From Thiodiazotropha sp037382065 (GTDB lineage: Bacteria > Pseudomonadota > Gammaproteobacteria > Chromatiales > Chromatiaceae), in NCBI GenBank assembly GCA_037382065.1, contig JARRQF010000036.1:1-24870 (forward strand): a stretch of 24,870 nucleotides of DNA, in the 5' to 3' direction. The position numbers and the translations under genes were made by a program. Positions 7,923-17,692 of the stretch are shown here, in pieces; within the stretch, counting starts at the first letter, position 1; each line of letters opens with the position of its first letter. Under the pieces are notes generated by a model. It was not told the DNA's origin. It did not search any database and saw nothing but the letters and a program-made list of their open reading frames with translations.

Positions 7923-10900
7923 TTATTCTGTTTTGTCGGCGGGGGGCTTTTTTGGCCACCCCTTTTTATGCTTTGTAAGTTCGATTTTAATCTCTTTCCA
8001 GTAGATGCCGCCCTTGGAAAATGCTCCCCAGCCCCACTTTAGCCACGCCAGCAGGGAGAAGGCGAGCCAGAGCGCCCAGAGTAACATCAGCCCACGATAG
8101 ACGAGTAATGGAACCGAAATAATGATGGCCTGTGGAAAGGTTTCTGCTACCCGGTCTTGATACCAGTTGAGCTCATAGGCATTTGATCCGTTGCCTTCGA
8201 CCTGCATGGCAGGATAACCAAGTAATCCCTGTTGTACTGACCAGATGAGAAGACCAATGAAGATTAGGGTGAGGATTACTACCCCGATCTGAATGAGGTT
8301 GAATCGTTTCGGGTAGGCCTGTGCATCGAAATTGGATCGGTAATGGAGTAGCAAAAACCAGCCGATAACCAGCATGCCGGATAAGAGCGAGACTTGGGTT
8401 AGCCCAATGCCAAGCAAAAACCAGGAGAGGGTCGATAGGGGCAGAAATTTTGAAGTAGAACGGTCCAGGATGGCCGCTGCCAGCAGTACCACAAATAGTA
8501 AACTCCAGAATAAGATGGCTGGGCCTATGCGTGGGCCATTCAACCAGAGTAACCAGCGGTCTCTGGGTAGGTTTACCGTTATCTTGGCGTTGACGCTGTC
8601 GCTTCCTAGAGCGAGTGGCGGGGTGGTCCAGCGAAAATTGATACCATTTGGTTCGCGCCATTTGATGGTGTAGTTCTGTTCTCCAGGAACTACGGGCAAG
8701 CTGAGCTTTCCCTGTTCAGCGCGGATCGTGACTTGGTTACCACCGATATTAATCGACTGGATCTGTGCATCCTGCGGCAAATTGATGTCATGTTTACCGC
8801 CGCGACTGGCGCGTAGGCTTAGATTTAATTCGTTGTCACTCATCCGCTGTCCGGGCTGGCTTAAAAGATGGCTTTGGACGATGGTGATGCTACTCCCTTC
8901 GATACTCTCTGGGCGCACAATAGAGAGTGCTACTTGCTCTCCAGGCCAGGGTTGCCAAGTGGGCAACCAACTGCCATCTTGTGCTTGCCGTTGTACAGGA
9001 GGGATGCCTTCTGTGGTGACATGCCAGGTTGGTCCCACATCGACACGCCATAGCTCAATCCATTGATCGGTCTGCGGGGCAATCAGTTTTAGTTGCGTAC
9101 TCATCGGTAGGTTCGACTGCCAGCTGACTATCTGTTGTTTGGCGGAAAGAGAGATCAATGCGTGGCCTTGTTTTACCTCTACTCCTTCGCTGATAACCGA
9201 TTCACCTGCCAGCAAAGGAAGACGGCGTGTCACTGGGGCATCGTTTGCCGTGAGGCGTGTTACGCGGGTGGTGACAGACCAGTTGTTACCAAGATGGAGT
9301 TCCCGCTCAACGCGAAGAAAGGGGGGCAGGGCGCGGCTGGTGGTGAAGTTCTCTTCCTTGCTACCCGCATTTTTTCGTTGTAGACGTGTCAGGGTGAGTT
9401 GTGCGCCAGGTATTTGGTTTTTACCAACACCATCGACGCTCCAGTCGTCTGCTTCGACCTCGACCCGGTGGGGTTTCAGTGGCAAGGGGATCTGGATCTC
9501 GGCAGATGTAGGCAGACCTGCCTTGAGTTGTATCTGGGTAATACCTTTGGGCACTTCTAGCCACAGCTGATTCCCTTGTCGGAACAGTTGCGCTGGATTT
9601 TGATTGTTTAGCGTCACGCTTAAGGGGGTAACTTGGGTAACATCGACAGGCAGGGGTATTCCTACTGACTGTTCCGAATGCACGGTTAGCGTTGCTCGGT
9701 ATGCCCGGTTATCCACTTTTAGCTTCATATTTTGGATCGAAGCACATTCTGGTAGGCAGTCTGGCGGTAGTGTTAGGCGCGTTTCCAGTTCTTTTAATAA
9801 TGCCTGGTCGGGTAGTGCCGCCATCGATTTTCCCGGTATTCCGTAGAGTAGGGGAAGGGCTAGGATCGCTACGATCAGCTGATTCAGCTTGGGTATACGT
9901 AGGCCAGGTTCTCGCTTACGGTCGAGCAGACGCCAAGCCATCAGTAGTACCAGTGCAATGGAGAGGAATCGTAAAATTGAGGTCATTAATGGATTGAGCA
10001 GGTAGAGTTTTAGAGTCTGTCCGGCGGTGACTGGACCATTCCAACTTAGGTTCACGCGAGTCCAATTCCAGGCTGGTAGGCCTGGACCTGTCTGCACAAC
10101 AGCATTGGGGTCCACCTCATCAAGAACTCGGTAGGAATGACTTTGCGACTTAGCCATACCCCAGTCTGTTTCGGCTACTTTATTCCTGCTCTTCTGCTTG
10201 AGCGGGGAGGGCGCGGAGGCCGACACGCCTAAATCCTCCTGATAGTTGTAAGAGGGCATCATTGAGTATTGCTCTAACTGGGGGTGGAGCCCAAGCCGGG
10301 ACTGTTGAATTAAGAATGGGACGGTGTAGAGAATTAGCGCCACATAGCCGACCAGGCGCAGTCCGCGTACCCATTTTTGCAGCTTTCCGGGAGGTGCGAC
10401 CCGGCTTAAGGCAATTGTGGCCAGCAAATAGAGCCAGATTAATTGGGGGGCGAGAGGTTCCTGCCAGGTTAGGGCCAGGCTTAATAGCACGGGAATAGCC
10501 CAGGGCCAGCCCCACAGGCGGCTTGTGGCCAGGGTGGCGATTAGTACTAGAAACAGGTCGTAGAGTGTCCACTGCTGCAACCAGGATTGAGGTACATTAT
10601 CGACGCCCCCCACCGCTAGCAAACGCCATCCTGGTGGCAGATGCAAGATGCTGCTAAGCCGCTGAAAATCTGTCTTCCAGCCACTGACGGGTAGCTCGAA
10701 ATCGTGGTTTTTTACACGGATGTCTGCTGTCAGCTTTAGATTGCCATGACGCACCTCCACACCAGCGAGATCCGAGCTGGGGAGGCGGGTGATCAGTTGA
10801 GGCACCCCATTTAGGGTAACTCGACCCAGTTGCAGTGTTGGGTCAACGGAGAGTCGCCAGCCGCTGTTCAGGCTGCCCGTGATGTGATCCTTCAGGGTAT

Positions 10901-11993
10901 AACCCTGAGCATTAAAATCGAGCCAGATGTTGCGCTGGAATTGCAACTGATCAGGCTCATCCTCCTGATTGGCGCGACGCATCTCTTTGATGACGAACTG
11001 ATCTTCAGCCTTCATTAGATAGGCTGGCAGGCTTGACCAGGCTTCTGGTAGGTCGACCTGACGTGGATCGATCTGTACCGGCCCATCGATTTCCACAACC
11101 CGCAAGCGGTGTTCGGCGCGGAAGGCCCAGATCTCATCAACGGGCCAAGCGGTCCGCTGGGGGCGTCGTTGTAGTTGGGTTACTGGTGCCACATGCCTCG
11201 ATACGATCCGTACCTGCCAGTGGCCGGGGCGGGCCTGAATACGCAGTTCGCCATTGGGTTCCAGTCGAGCTGGTAATGGGCTTTTGATGCGCGAGGGGAT
11301 GAATCCTTTGAGTAATGGTTTGCCTAGCATCAGCTCTCTCTGTGCTCCAGAGACTTGTAGATCCAGCAGCGTTTCAACCGTGAAGGGGTGGTTATCGTCG
11401 AGCAATCGAAAAACCCGCAGGCTGACTCGCTCCTCAGGTGTCTGTTGGGCGTTTTCATCGCTCTGTGTCTTGAGCCATAAACTGCCTTTTCTGAGAACAG
11501 GGTGGGGCACACTATGACCGTTAAGGGTTAGTTGGACGATACCGATCTCTGCGGGAATGGCTAGGGTATCGGGTAAAGCGTCCCAGCGGAAACGCCCACT
11601 GAGCAGATGATTGCCTGGCTGGAGACGTACCTGTGGCTGGCCCTGATGATCGAGTATTGTCGTAGCTGTTTCATCGACTTGTAGTTCGCTGGGCCACTGT
11701 TTGGTGTTACCCGGCAGGGGGACCAAACTTTCGGCAAAGACATTGACCTGGTAGGTAAATCGCCCTGACGTTGGTGTAAGGTCGAGACTCAGGTGATTGG
11801 ACCAGACGCATTGCCGACTCTTCCCGGTGCTCAGGAAGGGGCAATCGAGATTCTTATGAGACCAACTGACCCACGCTTGCCAGGGCTTTAATGGCTCGGG
11901 TATTTCCTCGGGCTGAATTGGTTCGGCAGAGAGTTGAAGCGTCAGTAAAATGAGTGGAATAAGAAGGGTAAGGCGCGACAAGTTAAGATTCAT
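7923..11993 (-). CDS. Large membrane-anchored periplasmic protein, unknown function, with apparent internal duplication
   Basis: 1356 aa, no family recognised. It has an N-terminal signal peptide (MNLNLSRLTLLIPLILLTLQLSA) and a beta-rich domain of about 450 residues with a Cys pair near residues 51/62. Hydrophobic helices follow at about 480-575 and, after a soluble loop, about 695-750. A second beta-rich region with another Cys pair near 745 precedes a C-terminal cluster of helices (about 1185-1340) and a basic tail (KKGWPKKPPADKTE). Both beta-rich halves share a similar motif order: VTLN/LTLNG..LWL, then an LRV/ERE..LLxG stretch, then an (E)xW(A/R) segment, then a pattern like RVTLNGVPQL / SINIGGNQV, suggesting an ancient duplication. 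ATG start, weak ribosome site. Base composition is richer in G+C than the flanking genes. The layout suggests an envelope scaffold or the partner of an export or polysaccharide system, but no partner gene is adjacent. Confidence 0.8.
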   Translation of the reverse strand: MNLNLSRLTLLIPLILLTLQLSAEPIQPEEIPEPLKPWQAWVSWSHKNLDCPFLSTGKSRQCVWSNHLSLDLTPTSGRFTYQVNVFAESLVPLPGNTKQWPSELQVDETATTILDHQGQPQVRLQPGNHLLSGRFRWDALPDTLAIPAEIGIVQLTLNGHSVPHPVLRKGSLWLKTQSDENAQQTPEERVSLRVFRLLDDNHPFTVETLLDLQVSGAQRELMLGKPLLKGFIPSRIKSPLPARLEPNGELRIQARPGHWQVRIVSRHVAPVTQLQRRPQRTAWPVDEIWAFRAEHRLRVVEIDGPVQIDPRQVDLPEAWSSLPAYLMKAEDQFVIKEMRRANQEDEPDQLQFQRNIWLDFNAQGYTLKDHITGSLNSGWRLSVDPTLQLGRVTLNGVPQLITRLPSSDLAGVEVRHGNLKLTADIRVKNHDFELPVSGWKTDFQRLSSILHLPPGWRLLAVGGVDNVPQSWLQQWTLYDLFLVLIATLATSRLWGWPWAIPVLLSLALTWQEPLAPQLIWLYLLATIALSRVAPPGKLQKWVRGLRLVGYVALILYTVPFLIQQSRLGLHPQLEQYSMMPSYNYQEDLGVSASAPSPLKQKSRNKVAETDWGMAKSQSHSYRVLDEVDPNAVVQTGPGLPAWNWTRVNLSWNGPVTAGQTLKLYLLNPLMTSILRFLSIALVLLMAWRLLDRKREPGLRIPKLNQLIVAILALPLLYGIPGKSMAALPDQALLKELETRLTLPPDCLPECASIQNMKLKVDNRAYRATLTVHSEQSVGIPLPVDVTQVTPLSVTLNNQNPAQLFRQGNQLWLEVPKGITQIQLKAGLPTSAEIQIPLPLKPHRVEVEADDWSVDGVGKNQIPGAQLTLTRLQRKNAGSKEENFTTSRALPPFLRVERELHLGNNWSVTTRVTRLTANDAPVTRRLPLLAGESVISEGVEVKQGHALISLSAKQQIVSWQSNLPMSTQLKLIAPQTDQWIELWRVDVGPTWHVTTEGIPPVQRQAQDGSWLPTWQPWPGEQVALSIVRPESIEGSSITIVQSHLLSQPGQRMSDNELNLSLRASRGGKHDINLPQDAQIQSINIGGNQVTIRAEQGKLSLPVVPGEQNYTIKWREPNGINFRWTTPPLALGSDSVNAKITVNLPRDRWLLWLNGPRIGPAILFWSLLFVVLLAAAILDRSTSKFLPLSTLSWFLLGIGLTQVSLLSGMLVIGWFLLLHYRSNFDAQAYPKRFNLIQIGVVILTLIFIGLLIWSVQQGLLGYPAMQVEGNGSNAYELNWYQDRVAETFPQAIIISVPLLVYRGLMLLWALWLAFSLLAWLKWGWGAFSKGGIYWKEIKIELTKHKKGWPKKPPADKTE

Positions 11994-12240
11994 GGCGATT
12001 AACCGACAAGGTCCTTAAGGTGGTATGTCTTGGCGTGGTACATTGGGTTAGCAAACAATTAGGTCTATCTATAGCATTTTATTGTCTTCTTTGTCTTCGT
12101 TTTCTTCGTAAATAATGACTTTTTAACTATTCTACGAATTTCAATAGCGTCAATACCGGTTGATTGATTGTTATTGCTGCTGAACGATGTTTATGCTAGC
12201 GTGAGGCATCCTCTTATTACAGATATTAAGGAATGATATC

Positions 12241-13041
12241 ATGCAATATACCGGACCAAATTTTGGGCTGAGTGAAAAGATTTTCCTGAACTTATACTGT
12301 CATCCTGTATGTAAGCGTGAAGTCAATGCAAAAGAACCTAATCAAGATAGGGTGGATTCTCTCAGAAGCTTTGCGCATTTTTTTGGTGATAGATTGCTTA
12401 ATGATATTCAAGAAAAAATGGTACTCGATATTGGATATGGTGAAGGATCTGAACTTATCGCTGCCATCGAAGAGGGTGCTAAATATGGAATTGGTATCCA
12501 AGCCCGAGATAACTATATGGCATCTAAAAAGCGTGCAGAGATGCTTGGTATTGGAGATAAATTAACCTATACAGGCAAGCATCTTTCTGAGTTGGAGCCT
12601 GCGTCTATTGATGTTGCGCTAAGTAAAAATGCGTTTAATCATTATGCCAACCCAGATCAAGTGCTGCGTGATACATATAAGGCACTGAAACCAGGTGGGA
12701 AGTTATTTATCTCTTTTGCTCCTCCATGGTTGCATCCCTATGGTGTGCAAATGTTTTTTATGGCCAAAAGACCGTGGGCGCACTTTTTGTTTTCAGAAAA
12801 GACCATTCTGAATGTTAGAAAGTTATATTGTTCTGATGGTGCCGAGCGATATGAAGATATTGAAGATGGACATAATAGAATGACCATAAGAAAGTTTTTG
12901 GAATACGTTTCTTACTCACAGTTTGGTTTGGAATATCTGAACTTAAACCTGATCAGGGGTGTTCCCAATTACTTTGCGAAAAGCTCAATGTTAAGAGAGT
13001 TTACAACAAGGACTGTATCAGCAATTTTAGTGAAGGACTGA
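12241..13041 (+). CDS. Class I SAM-dependent methyltransferase
   Basis: 266 aa with the Rossmann-type methyltransferase motifs: motif I VLDIGYGEGSE at residues 61-71 (SAM-binding glycine loop), an acidic-region segment around GIGIQARDN, ASIDVALSKNAFNHYANP (motif II/post-II), and LKPGGKLFISFAPPW (motif III). It belongs to the broad ubiE/type-11-like group; the substrate is unknown. The final A of the loop motif (GxGxG) is replaced, reading GYGEG. AAGGA lies 8 nt before the ATG. The gene is a single plus-strand unit converging on the RND gene and is visibly more AT-rich than its neighbours, which may reflect horizontal acquisition. Confidence 0.85.
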   Translation: MQYTGPNFGLSEKIFLNLYCHPVCKREVNAKEPNQDRVDSLRSFAHFFGDRLLNDIQEKMVLDIGYGEGSELIAAIEEGAKYGIGIQARDNYMASKKRAEMLGIGDKLTYTGKHLSELEPASIDVALSKNAFNHYANPDQVLRDTYKALKPGGKLFISFAPPWLHPYGVQMFFMAKRPWAHFLFSEKTILNVRKLYCSDGAERYEDIEDGHNRMTIRKFLEYVSYSQFGLEYLNLNLIRGVPNYFAKSSMLREFTTRTVSAILVKD

Positions 13042-13157
13042 TCTGGGGCTATTGTTGCTGGCGATGATGTTGGGTTTTATTGGTTAATAACTTAGGCTTG
13101 TCAATATATGACACAGCGACTCCCTTCTGGAAGCCCTGTAGCGCTTTGATTGACAAT

Positions 13158-13230
13158 ATTGAACTACCTATAACTTTTTACTGGACTTACCCACTGGGTG
13201 AGCTACGCTACAGCGTGAATTTCACGCTGT
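13158..13230 (-). repeat. Stop-codon-associated hairpin plus tail, minimal copy
   Basis: On the minus strand this starts with a perfect 21-nt palindrome (13210-13230, ACAGCGTGAA..TTCACGCTGT) 7 nt after the RND gene stop. A tail of about 50 nt follows that matches 22865-22922 on the plus strand. Between 13186-13220 and the reverse complement of 22856-22890, 29 of 35 positions agree, and GAACTACCTAT near 13161 is also shared. The palindrome equals the outer stem of the 84-nt hairpins after the EF-hand genes with the inside missing. It may act as a terminator or 3'-end stabiliser between the convergent genes, though it has no U-run. Confidence 0.7.
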
Positions 13231-13237
13231 CCGTTGC

Positions 13238-16200
13238 CTATTCCTTATCAGTCTTTTTCGTGGTTGGAGTCATCTGACTGCGATCACCAAGTAGTCGTCG
13301 TACCGCGACAAAAAAGACGGGCACAAACAATACCCCTAGCAGTGTCGCTCCAACCATGCCGCCCATCACACCAGTACCGATGGCGTGTCTGCTATTGGCG
13401 CCGGCACCCGTAGAGAGTACCAATGGCATAACGCCCAGGATAAATGCAATAGAGGTCATTAGGATGGGTCTCAGTCGCAAGCGACAGGCCTCCAAGGTAG
13501 CATCAAGGAGGCCTTGACCTGCTCGGTGCATCCTACTGGCAAATTCAATGATTAAAATGGCATTCTTTGCCGACAGACCGATTACCGCAATTAGTCCAAC
13601 TTTGAAGTAGACGTCGTCTTCCAAACCGCGCAGCCAGGTAAAGCTCAGTGCCCCGAGAATACCCAGGGGGACGACCAACATGACAGCGACCGGAATCGAC
13701 CAGCTTTCATAGAGTGCTGCCAGGGCGAGAAATACCACCAGCAGGGAGAGTCCAAAGAGGATAGGGGCCTGTTGACCGGAGAGAATCTCCTGAAACGATT
13801 GCCCAGACCATTCGAAACCGATCCCCTTTGGAAGGTCTTTATTAACAATCTCTTCCATGGCTGCCATCGCTTCGCCTGAACTATGGCCTGGTGAAGCGCC
13901 ACCATTGATTTGAATCGATGGATAACCGTTATAGTGGTCAATGGCTGGTGGTGCCAGTTGCCAGTCGGTGGTGACAATACTGCTCAAGGGCACCATTTGA
14001 TCGAGTTCACCATCTTTGGTTGGAATATAATAGTGTGAGAGGTCATCAGGACGACTGCGATAGGCGGCATCCGCCTGAACAAGCACTTTCAGTACACGTC
14101 CTTGGTAATTGAAATCATTGGCATAGACCGGTGCCAGCATCAGACGAATCGCTGTGTAGATGTCTGCCAGTTGTAGACCCATCGCTTGAGCCTGCAGGCG
14201 GTCAACTTTTAGCTGAACTTCTGGCGTGTCTTCTAGCTGGTTGGGTCGCACTCCAGCCAGTACGGGCTGTTTGGCCGCCTCTCCCAGGAGGATGTTACGA
14301 GCCTCCACAAGCTTGTCATGACCAAGACCGGCTCGATCCTCCAAGCGGAAGTCAAATCCGCCAATACGTCCTAGACCACGAATGGTTGGCAGATTGACGA
14401 CGAAAATGCGCGCCCCTTTAATACTTTGCAATGCGCCATTGGCCCAGCCGATGAATGCATTGACCTGATCCCCAGGCTCCTTGCGTAAGCTCCAGTCTTT
14501 TAATCTAATAAAGCCAAGGCCGACGTTTTCGCCCTGCCCAACGAAACTGAATCCGGCCACGTCGAGTACCTTGTCGACTGCTGAATGTTTTTGCAGTATC
14601 CCTTCCATTTCATGTAATACCTTGCCGGTACGCTCCATACTCGCGCCTGGAGGAAGTTGTACCAGAGCTAACGCATAGCCCTGATCTTCTTCAGGCAGGA
14701 AGCTGCTGGGCAGCTGTGTATAGAGCAGTCCTGCAACACCTATTAAGGCAGTGAAGGCTACCATCCAACGAGGCGTGTGTCGGATAGCTTGGGTAACCCG
14801 GCGCAGGTAGATTGCACTGGTCCAGTTATAAAACCGGTTGAAGTAACGTAGCAGAATATTGGGTTCAGCATGAGCTGGTTTAAGCAGTGTGGCACACAGA
14901 GCGGGTGTGAAACTGAGCGCCATTAGCGCTGAAATGACCATTGAGATGGCGATGGTTAGTGAAAATTGACGGTAGATGACGCCAACGCTGCCACTCACCA
15001 GCGCCATGGGTATAAAGACCGCTGCTAGCACAGTGGTCATGGCGATGACGGCACCCGTGATCTGATCCATGGCTTTGCGTGACGCCTCCTTAGGCGATAA
15101 ACCCTCCTCAGTCATAATGCGCTCAACGTTTTCCACCACCACAATAGCATCATCCACAACCAGCCCGATGGCCAATACTAGGGCAAAGAGGCTTAAAACG
15201 TTGATTGAAAAGCCAAGCAGGTACATACCGGCGAAGGCGCTGGTCAAAGCAATCGGTACCACTAAAGTGGGAATCAGGGTGGCACGCAGGTTTTGCAGAA
15301 ATAGCAAAATCACCAGGAATACTAATACTACCGCTTCAATCAATGTATAGAGCACTTCATTGATGGAAATGCTGATGAACTGAGTGCTGTCGTAAGGGAC
15401 GAACCAGCTGACACCCGTTGGGAAATAGGTTGTCAAGCTACCCATTTTGGCGCGTACCGCTTCGGCAACCTGTAAAGCATTGGCTTCGGGTGCCAACTGG
15501 ATGGCAAAGCCTGCAATCGGCTCGCCATTGACGTGTACATCATGGCCATAGGACTCAGCACCCAAATCGATGCGCGCCACATCTTTTAGCTGTACTATGC
15601 TACCGTCGGAATTGGTGCGTAGCAGAATCTCAGCAAACTCATCAGCACTGGTAAAGCGGCTGGCTGCTGTGACTGAGGCGGTAAAGCCTTGACCTGGCAA
15701 TGCGGGCTCTGAACCGATGGCTCCGGCTGCAATCTGTACATTTTGTGCTCTGATGGCGTCGAGTACGGTTGAGGCACTCAATCCATAACCACGCAATTTA
15801 TCCGCATTTAACCAGATTCGCATAGCATAGGCGGAACCAAACAGGCGTGCACCACCCACACCAGGAAGGCGTTGAATAGGGTCTAGAACCTGGGAGGCGA
15901 TTAGGTTACTCAAAGCATAGGTGTCATAGCTCGCATCGGTCGACTTTAGTGCCACTACCATGAGAAAGTCGTTATTCGCCTTGGCTACGGTAATGCCATT
16001 TTGTACAACCTCTTGAGGCAAGCGGGCCTGAGCAACACTAAGACGATTCTGCACCTGTACAACAGCTGTGTCGGGGTCGGTACCACTGACAAAGGTTAGG
16101 GTTATTTGTGTTGTTCCATTGGAGCGGGAAGCAGAATTGAAATAGAGCAGGTTATCGACTCCAGTCAACTGCTGCTCAATCACTGAGGTGACAGTCTTTT

Positions 16201-16372
16201 CAATAACCTCTGCGCTGGCACCAGGATAGTTGGCACTGATGCTCACTTGAGGTGGCGCTATGGGCGGATAGGCGGAAACGGGCAGACGAAAAATCGCAAT
16301 ACAGCCAGCCAGTGTGATGACAATCGCTACTACCCAGGCGAAGATGGGACGATCGATAAAAAAGCGTGGCAT
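13238..16372 (-). CDS. RND multidrug efflux transporter, HAE-1 (AcrB/MexB) family
   Basis: 1044 aa, full family length. It is the inner-membrane proton-driven pump of a tripartite efflux complex. Visible features are the N-terminal MPRFFIDRPIFAWVVAI helix, the first porter domain, the TM4 proton-relay pair in LAIGLVVDDAIVVVENVERI (Asp-Asp near residues 405-406), the second porter domain, and TM10 with GLSAKNAILIIEFA carrying the relay lysine. The C-terminus is TPTTKKTDKE. It starts 3 bp after the stop of its adaptor gene, so they are co-transcribed. Neither an outer-membrane TolC-type gene nor a TetR-type repressor is next to it, so the pump must use a channel encoded elsewhere. Substrates cannot be told from sequence; amphiphilic drugs or solvents are usual for this family. 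Confidence 0.96.
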   Translation of the reverse strand: MPRFFIDRPIFAWVVAIVITLAGCIAIFRLPVSAYPPIAPPQVSISANYPGASAEVIEKTVTSVIEQQLTGVDNLLYFNSASRSNGTTQITLTFVSGTDPDTAVVQVQNRLSVAQARLPQEVVQNGITVAKANNDFLMVVALKSTDASYDTYALSNLIASQVLDPIQRLPGVGGARLFGSAYAMRIWLNADKLRGYGLSASTVLDAIRAQNVQIAAGAIGSEPALPGQGFTASVTAASRFTSADEFAEILLRTNSDGSIVQLKDVARIDLGAESYGHDVHVNGEPIAGFAIQLAPEANALQVAEAVRAKMGSLTTYFPTGVSWFVPYDSTQFISISINEVLYTLIEAVVLVFLVILLFLQNLRATLIPTLVVPIALTSAFAGMYLLGFSINVLSLFALVLAIGLVVDDAIVVVENVERIMTEEGLSPKEASRKAMDQITGAVIAMTTVLAAVFIPMALVSGSVGVIYRQFSLTIAISMVISALMALSFTPALCATLLKPAHAEPNILLRYFNRFYNWTSAIYLRRVTQAIRHTPRWMVAFTALIGVAGLLYTQLPSSFLPEEDQGYALALVQLPPGASMERTGKVLHEMEGILQKHSAVDKVLDVAGFSFVGQGENVGLGFIRLKDWSLRKEPGDQVNAFIGWANGALQSIKGARIFVVNLPTIRGLGRIGGFDFRLEDRAGLGHDKLVEARNILLGEAAKQPVLAGVRPNQLEDTPEVQLKVDRLQAQAMGLQLADIYTAIRLMLAPVYANDFNYQGRVLKVLVQADAAYRSRPDDLSHYYIPTKDGELDQMVPLSSIVTTDWQLAPPAIDHYNGYPSIQINGGASPGHSSGEAMAAMEEIVNKDLPKGIGFEWSGQSFQEILSGQQAPILFGLSLLVVFLALAALYESWSIPVAVMLVVPLGILGALSFTWLRGLEDDVYFKVGLIAVIGLSAKNAILIIEFASRMHRAGQGLLDATLEACRLRLRPILMTSIAFILGVMPLVLSTGAGANSRHAIGTGVMGGMVGATLLGVLFVPVFFVAVRRLLGDRSQMTPTTKKTDKE

Positions 16373-16375
16373 CGA

Positions 16376-17521
16376 TTAGCCCTCCGGGGTGGCGGCAATG
16401 ACGGCCTTTGCATCGTCCCCTGGTTTCACTTTTTGCAAACCTTCAAGGATGACTTGATCTCCATCTTTTAATGCGCCAGTAAGGATCCAGTCGGTGGGTG
16501 TCATTCGGTGGGTCTTAACCCGCTTTTTTACCACTTTGCCTGCTTTATCGACTACTAATACATAGGCTCCTTTGGTGTCTCGTGAGAGTGTTGCCTGAGG
16601 CAACTGGAAGGCGTGATCGAGTTGTCCCAGAGTCAGGCGAAGGTTGACGAACATACCTGGCAGTAGATGATGGTCTGGATTGGCCACCACCACACGTAAT
16701 GACACGGTACCTGTACCTGGATCAACCGCCGAATCGGAGAAATCGAGACTTCCAGCTTGATCGTAGAGGGAGCCATCAGGAAGTATTACTTTTACAGGCA
16801 GCTGTTGTTTAGGGGGAGACGTTTTATCTTGTGCTGATGTCGTGCGAATTTGTTGTAGTTGCGATGCTGGAAGGCTGAAGTTAATGTAGATGGGATTGAT
16901 CTGTTCAACCACGGTGAGTTGTGTGGCGTCATCCTGACCGACCAGCGCCCCCTCTGTTACCAAAGCGCGTCCCGCTCGTCCGCTAATCGGCGCAGTTACT
17001 GTGGCATAACTGAGATTAAGGCGAGCTTTTTCAAGGTTTGCCTGGGCCACCTTAACGGCAGCAGCGGTGGTGCGTTCAGTGGCCTTTGCCGAGTCAAGAT
17101 CTTGGGATGAGAGTAGTTTTTTAGCAGCCAATTCTTGGTAACGTTTGGCTGTGAGCGCGGCGTTGTTGGCGTCTGCCTCGGCTTTGATAAGCGTCGCTTC
17201 TTGCGCATGCAGTTCTGCCTCTAGCTGTGCGGGATCAATTTGGAATAGGATTTCTCCTGACTCGACATCAGAGCCCTCCTGATAGCGCCGCTGCAAAATA
17301 ATACCGGCCACACGGGCACGTACTTCCGCGACCCGGGTAGGTGCTAGACGCCCAACGATCTCCAGAATTAATGGCTGTGGCACTTCGTGTGCTATGACAG
17401 TCGTTACCTCGGGAATGGTTGCTTCAGGAGGGGCATTTGGTGGCGTCGTTTTGCTGCACGCTCCAATAAACACGACCAAAGAACAGAGCAAAGAATATCT
17501 GAGCCGGGGTGACTTCATCAA
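16376..17521 (-). CDS. RND efflux periplasmic adaptor (AcrA/MexA-type lipoprotein)
   Basis: 381 aa. It starts with a lipoprotein signal peptide ending in the lipobox FIGAC (Cys22), so it is anchored in the inner membrane facing the periplasm. The lipoyl half-motifs (AEVRARVAGIILQRRYQEGSD near residue 65 and ATVTAPISGRAGRALVTEG near 175) flank an alpha-helical hairpin (about 100-165). Beta-barrel and membrane-proximal domains follow. In the family it bridges the RND pump and the TolC channel. It is the first gene of a two-gene operon with the pump. The start may be either of the first two ATG codons. Confidence 0.95.
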   Translation of the reverse strand: MMKSPRLRYSLLCSLVVFIGACSKTTPPNAPPEATIPEVTTVIAHEVPQPLILEIVGRLAPTRVAEVRARVAGIILQRRYQEGSDVESGEILFQIDPAQLEAELHAQEATLIKAEADANNAALTAKRYQELAAKKLLSSQDLDSAKATERTTAAAVKVAQANLEKARLNLSYATVTAPISGRAGRALVTEGALVGQDDATQLTVVEQINPIYINFSLPASQLQQIRTTSAQDKTSPPKQQLPVKVILPDGSLYDQAGSLDFSDSAVDPGTGTVSLRVVVANPDHHLLPGMFVNLRLTLGQLDHAFQLPQATLSRDTKGAYVLVVDKAGKVVKKRVKTHRMTPTDWILTGALKDGDQVILEGLQKVKPGDDAKAVIAATPEG

Positions 17522-17692
17522 CGATTTCCTGGATAACCATAAATAGATATGCTGAACATGTTCATTGAATATGCCAGCGTTAGCACTCTAACTAAGAGTG
17601 TGTAAATCTACCAGTATTGAGCCCAGGATTCATCAGAATAAATGTAGGGATTGCTTTGCGATGTGTTTTAGCCTAAATAAGATCAGTTTGAG

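Noticed and set aside
8173..11743. Many antisense and overlapping ORFs of 60-160 codons within the 1356-aa gene
   Set aside because: Low-complexity compositions without motifs or ribosome sites; explained by the G+C-rich long gene.
13080..13277. 65-codon plus-strand ORF between the methyltransferase and RND genes
   Set aside because: It runs through the hairpin-tail repeat and into the RND 3' end; no ribosome site or protein-like features.
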